A stretch of DNA of 64,000 bases from NCBI GenBank assembly GCA_024867545.1, contig JANFNE010000089.1, forward strand, positions 33,350 through 97,349, given 5' to 3'. Source of the stretch: Phytopythium helicoides. Lineage: Eukaryota; Oomycota; Peronosporomycetes; Pythiales; Pythiaceae. Below the pieces are notes generated by a model. The model was given only the letters and a program-made list of their open reading frames with translations, did no database searches and was not told the origin of the DNA. Position numbers and translations under genes: made by a program. Below are positions 60,487 to 64,000 of the stretch, one piece after another; position 1 is the first letter of the stretch, and each line of letters starts with the position of its first letter.

Positions 60487-61215
60487 ATGCAAAAATTAAA
60501 AAAACAAAAAATTAATAAATTATTAAATTATCAACAATTTTTAAAAAATAATTATTTAAAAACAAATCAATTAAATTCAAAAAAAATATTATTTGAAAAC
60601 CAAATTTTATTTAAAAATTTAGATTCAAATATTTTAGAATTAAATAATTATGAAAACGTTTATTTGCCTCATACTGTTTTAAATTTTAAAAATATTTATA
60701 CTATTCAAAATAAATACGAAAATCAAATTTTATTTAATTTTAATTTAAATTATGATATAATTTATAATTTTAATAAGATAATTTTAAAAAATACTTTATT
60801 AAAAAATAATAATAAAATAAAAGGACGAATAACTGGTGGAAATAATAAAAAAGTTTTAATTTTAATTTTAGGTATTATTTTTTCAATGAATCCTATTAAT
60901 TTAAATAGTTTAATAAATAATAAAAAAACTTTTTATTTAAATAAATTAAATAAAAATTTTAAATTTAAAAATAAAAAAAAATTTTATATTTCTAAAAAAA
61001 TAAAACCAAAACAATTAATAAATAGTTATAAATTAAGATATATAAATTTTAAAATAAATATAATTTTAAATTCTAAATTTAAACAAAAAAAAATACTTTC
61101 TAGAATTTCTTATATACAAGATATTATTAAAAATCAAAAACAAAAAAAAAAAAATAAAAAAAGTGCTCTTTCTAGAAAATTAAATGTATATGAAATAAAA
61201 CAAAAAAAAAAATAA
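60487..61215 (+). CDS. Unassigned orf242 (S1-like segment), arm 2 copy
   Basis: Identical to the product of 26414-27142; 2 nt before atp8. Confidence 0.55.
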   Translation: MQKLKKQKINKLLNYQQFLKNNYLKTNQLNSKKILFENQILFKNLDSNILELNNYENVYLPHTVLNFKNIYTIQNKYENQILFNFNLNYDIIYNFNKIILKNTLLKNNNKIKGRITGGNNKKVLILILGIIFSMNPINLNSLINNKKTFYLNKLNKNFKFKNKKKFYISKKIKPKQLINSYKLRYINFKINIILNSKFKQKKILSRISYIQDIIKNQKQKKKNKKSALSRKLNVYEIKQKKK

Positions 61216-61217
61216 AT

Positions 61218-61607
61218 ATGCCACAATTTGATCAATTTTCATTTTTTAATCAAGTTTCATGGTTTCTTTTTTTATTTTTAAATTTTTATTTTTTTATTAC
61301 TTATTTTTTTTTACCAAAAATTTGTTATAATATAAAATTTAGAAAAAAAAAAATAATATTCGATAATAAAAAAAAAAATCAAATTAATTTTGAAAAAAAT
61401 AATATTATTTTTTTTGTTAATAATTCTTATAAAACTTTTTGTTCTAATTTTGAATTATTTATAACTAAAAAATTATCTATTTATCAAAATAATCAAAATA
61501 TTAAAATTAAAGAAAAACCTTTATTAAATAATATTTTAAAAGAAAAAATTAATGTTTTTTTAAATCAAAAATTTTTATTATTTAAAAAAGTATTTATAAA
61601 TATATAA
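61218..61607 (+). CDS. atp8: ATP synthase F0 subunit 8, arm 2 copy
   Basis: Identical to the product of 26022-26411. Confidence 0.93.
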   Translation: MPQFDQFSFFNQVSWFLFLFLNFYFFITYFFLPKICYNIKFRKKKIIFDNKKKNQINFEKNNIIFFVNNSYKTFCSNFELFITKKLSIYQNNQNIKIKEKPLLNNILKEKINVFLNQKFLLFKKVFINI

Positions 61608-61617
61608 TTTTTTTAAT

Positions 61618-61689
61618 AAGTGTATAGCTCAGCTGGTAGAGCACCGGACTTTTAATCCGATGGTCTTGGGTTCGAATCCCAATACACTT
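61618..61689 (+). tRNA. trnK(uuu): tRNA-Lys (UUU), arm 2 copy
   Basis: Mirror of 25940-26011. Confidence 0.96.
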
Positions 61690-61693
61690 ATAA

Positions 61694-61765
61694 GGGGATA
61701 TATTTCAATTGGTAGAAAGTATGTTTTGCAAATATAAGGTTATCGGTTCGAATCCGATTATCTCC
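61694..61765 (+). tRNA. trnA(ugc): tRNA-Ala (UGC), arm 2 copy
   Basis: Mirror of 25864-25935. Confidence 0.9.
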
Positions 61766-61793
61766 ACTTTATAAATTATATTAAAATAATTTT

Positions 61794-62093
61794 ATGCAAA
61801 AAAAAATAAAAAAAAATATAAAACAACGTTATTTATTTAAAAATTTAGAAAAAAAAAGACTAGTTTTAAAAATTATTTCGAAAAATTTAAATATTCAAAA
61901 AAATTTAAGATATAAAATTCAACAAAAATGGTTTTTTTTTAATCAAAATTCATCAATTACTCGTATAAAAAATTTATGTGTATTAACAGGACGTACTCGA
62001 AGTATTTATCGTTTATTTAAAATGTCTAGAATACAATTACGTAAATTAGCATCTGAAGGATTCTTACCAGGTGTTTCAAAATATAGTTGGTAA
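61794..62093 (+). CDS. rps14: Ribosomal protein uS14, arm 2 copy
   Basis: Identical to the product of 25536-25835. Confidence 0.96.
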   Translation: MQKKIKKNIKQRYLFKNLEKKRLVLKIISKNLNIQKNLRYKIQQKWFFFNQNSSITRIKNLCVLTGRTRSIYRLFKMSRIQLRKLASEGFLPGVSKYSW

Positions 62094-62107
62094 TTTAATA
62101 TAAATAT

Positions 62108-62488
62108 ATGATTATTACAGATACTCTTTCAAATTTATTTTCAAAAATTAAAAACGGTTATTTATCAAAAAAATCGAAAATAACACAACAATATTCAAAA
62201 CAAAGTATAAATATTTTAAATATTTTAGTTAAAGAAGGTTTTATAAAAAGTTATAAAATAAATTCAAATAATCAGTTAGATATTTATTTAAAATATAAAA
62301 AAAATAAAGCTGTCATAAGTGAAATAACACGTTTATCTAAACCTGGTAAACGCTTATATATAAAAAATAAAGATTTATATATAAAAAAAAAAGGTTTTTA
62401 TATAATATCTACTTCTATAGGTATTTTAACAGATTTACAAGCTAAAAAATTAAATGTTGGTGGCGAATTAATTTGTAAAATCTTTTAG
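62108..62488 (+). CDS. rps8: Ribosomal protein uS8, arm 2 copy
   Basis: Identical to the product of 25141-25521. Confidence 0.96.
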   Translation: MIITDTLSNLFSKIKNGYLSKKSKITQQYSKQSINILNILVKEGFIKSYKINSNNQLDIYLKYKKNKAVISEITRLSKPGKRLYIKNKDLYIKKKGFYIISTSIGILTDLQAKKLNVGGELICKIF

Positions 62489-62497
62489 GTAACAAAT

Positions 62498-63103
62498 ATG
62501 ATTAAATTATTAAAAAAAGAAAATCAAAAAAAAAATAAAATTTTTTTTAAAAGTGTTTTAGGAGATATAGATATATTTTTTATAGATAAAACTTTTAAAA
62601 TTCCATCAAATATAAAAATTATTATTAAAAATAAAACAATATATTTTAAAGGTTTATTAGGGTTATTATCATTAAAATATATAAATGAGATTAATTTTTT
62701 TTTAAAAAAAAATAAACTAATATTAAATTTTAATTCAAAAAAAAATAAAAAAAGTATTTTAAATTTATATAATAAATTAATAAAAATAAAATTTAAAGGA
62801 ATTTCTCAAGGATTTAAATTAAATTTAATTTTAAAAGGAATAGGTTATAAAGCTTCAATTGAAAATAATAATTTAATATTAAAAGTAGGTTTTAGTCATA
62901 ATATTAATGTAATTATTCCATCAAATATAAAAGTTATTAATCAAGCTAATAATTTAATTTTTAATAGTAATGATTATATATATTTAACTCAATTTGTAAA
63001 TTATATTAAAAGTTATAAAAAACCTGAACCTTATAAAGGAAAAGGTTTATTATTAAAAAATGAAAAAATATTTAAAAAAGAAGGAAAAAAAAGTAAAAAA
63101 TAA
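62498..63103 (+). CDS. rpl6: Ribosomal protein uL6, arm 2 copy
   Basis: Identical to the product of 24526-25131. Confidence 0.95.
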   Translation: MIKLLKKENQKKNKIFFKSVLGDIDIFFIDKTFKIPSNIKIIIKNKTIYFKGLLGLLSLKYINEINFFLKKNKLILNFNSKKNKKSILNLYNKLIKIKFKGISQGFKLNLILKGIGYKASIENNNLILKVGFSHNINVIIPSNIKVINQANNLIFNSNDYIYLTQFVNYIKSYKKPEPYKGKGLLLKNEKIFKKEGKKSKK

Positions 63104-63108
63104 TTAAT

Positions 63109-63705
63109 ATGGTTAATAAAAAAAAAAAAAATAATAATAATAATATTTTATTAAATTTATTATTTAAATCAAAAAATATATATGGTGAATCATTAAAAAA
63201 TACTAATAAAAATGTATTACCTTTTATATATGGTGTAAGACATAATTATACAATTATTAATTTAAAAGATGTTTCTTTTTTTTTAAAACGTGTTTTTAAA
63301 TTAATACAAAATATATTAAAAAATAAAGAAAAAATTTTAATAATTGGTAATTCAAATGATATTAGTTTTTTAATTAATAAAAAATATATAAAAAAAAATG
63401 AAAATATTATATTTTTTAATCAAGAATGGGTAAATGGTTTAATTACTAATAAAATAATTAATAATGATTTAAATGAAAAAATAAATTTTTTATTTAAAAA
63501 AGAGGAAATAAAATTAATATTAATAATTAAAAGTTCAATTAATGATGATTTTTTAAATAAAGAATTATCAGTTTTAAAAATTCCTACAATATCTATTATA
63601 AATACTAATCAAGATATAAAAGATATAAATTATCCAATAGTTACTAATACTAAAAATATTAAATCATTATATACTTTAATGTATTTATTACGTAAATTAT
63701 TTTAA
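63109..63705 (+). CDS. rps2: Ribosomal protein uS2, arm 2 copy
   Basis: Identical to the product of 23924-24520. Confidence 0.93.
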   Translation: MVNKKKKNNNNNILLNLLFKSKNIYGESLKNTNKNVLPFIYGVRHNYTIINLKDVSFFLKRVFKLIQNILKNKEKILIIGNSNDISFLINKKYIKKNENIIFFNQEWVNGLITNKIINNDLNEKINFLFKKEEIKLILIIKSSINDDFLNKELSVLKIPTISIINTNQDIKDINYPIVTNTKNIKSLYTLMYLLRKLF

Positions 63706-63717
63706 TAAATAAATTAT

Positions 63718-64000
63718 ATGAATAAATTAAGACCTAGAAATAAAATATGTTTTCAAAATAATGAAAACAAACATGCAAATTTAAAAATATCAAAATTAAA
63801 TAAAAAAAAATGGAATTTATTTAAAAAAAGATTAAAATATAGAAAAGAAATTAAACCTGAAAAAAGAAATAAATTTTTTCAAAAAAGATTATTTGAAAAA
63901 CAACAATTTAAAAATTTTTATGGTTGTATACCTGAATATCAATTAAAAAATTTATTTAAATTTTTAAAAAAAAAAAATAATAAAATAAATACTTTTAAAG
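63718..64000 (+). CDS. rps4: Ribosomal protein uS4, 5' part, cut by the window end
   Basis: Same sequence as the first 94 codons of the arm 1 gene (start at 23911, minus strand). The site of the arm 1 frame break corresponds to a position beyond 64000, so this copy cannot show whether both arms carry it. Confidence 0.9.
   Translation, partial: MNKLRPRNKICFQNNENKHANLKISKLNKKKWNLFKKRLKYRKEIKPEKRNKFFQKRLFEKQQFKNFYGCIPEYQLKNLFKFLKKKNNKINTFK

Larger units (their letters stand above)
50294..64000. repeat. Large inverted repeat, arm 2, outer part (runs off the window)
   Basis: This is the reverse complement of 23629-37335. It begins within the last codons of nad3 (AATGG then the TAA stop). It is cut by the window end inside rps4. 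In a circular map it would continue for 848 unseen bases and rejoin position 1. Confidence 0.93.

Overview
The window is almost all of a mitochondrial genome from an oomycete (water mould). It is very AT-rich, intron-free and gene-dense, and carries bacterial-type rRNA genes. Its gene set is nad1-7, nad4L, nad9, nad11, cob, cox1-3, atp1, atp6, atp8, atp9, tatC and a large ribosomal-protein set, with 25 different tRNAs and no threonine tRNA. That content, the ribosomal block (rps4-rps2-rpl6-rps8-rps14-atp8 / rpl16-rps3-rps19-rpl2 / rps13-rps11 / tatC / rpl14-rpl5) and the very large inverted repeat fit oomycetes, most closely Pythium-like genera. This placement is inference from content and order, not from a search.

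Architecture: positions x and 22781-x are reverse complements across 1..22780, apart from 24 bases (11379-11402). Positions x and 87629-x are reverse complements from 23629..37335 to 50294..64000. The layout is therefore a 12,958-bp single-copy region (37336-50293), two inverted-repeat arms and a 24-base spacer. IR1 is complete (11403-37335, 25,933 bp). IR2 runs from 50294 past the window end and re-enters at position 1 up to 11378. If the map closes on itself and the arms are equal, the genome is 64,848 bp and 848 bp are missing here (the counterpart of 22781-23628).

Arm layout, from the spacer outward: orf247, nad11, nad1, nad4L (one strand, 2-3 nt between the nad genes); trnM, atp9, orf265, trnR, nad6, nad5, four tRNAs, rnl; rps4 (frame broken), rps2, rpl6, rps8, rps14, trnA, trnK, atp8, orf242, a CAU tRNA, rpl16, rps3, rps19, rpl2; then, divergently, rps13, rps11, trnS; trnC and orf66, with tatC convergent; trnL x2, rpl14, rpl5, trnG, a candidate structured RNA, trnG, trnY, rns, trnW, nad9, cob, orf178. 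The single-copy region holds cox1, a 34-codon TatA-like ORF, cox2, atp1, trnE, nad4, trnH, orf140 (uL10-like) and nad7 on the minus strand. It then holds nad2, trnF, rps10, trnR, trnQ, trnI, trnV, rps12, rps7, cox3, atp6, trnD and nad3 on the plus strand.

The genes supply membrane subunits of complexes I, III, IV and V, part of the ribosome that translates them, and the core Tat translocase subunit. The most unusual points are the 24-nt small single-copy region (possibly the closed hairpin end of a linear molecule), an arm/single-copy junction lying inside the 3' ends of both cox1 and nad3, a one-base break in rps4, the possible mini-TatA, a possible 5S-like RNA and a bacterial-style stem around rns.
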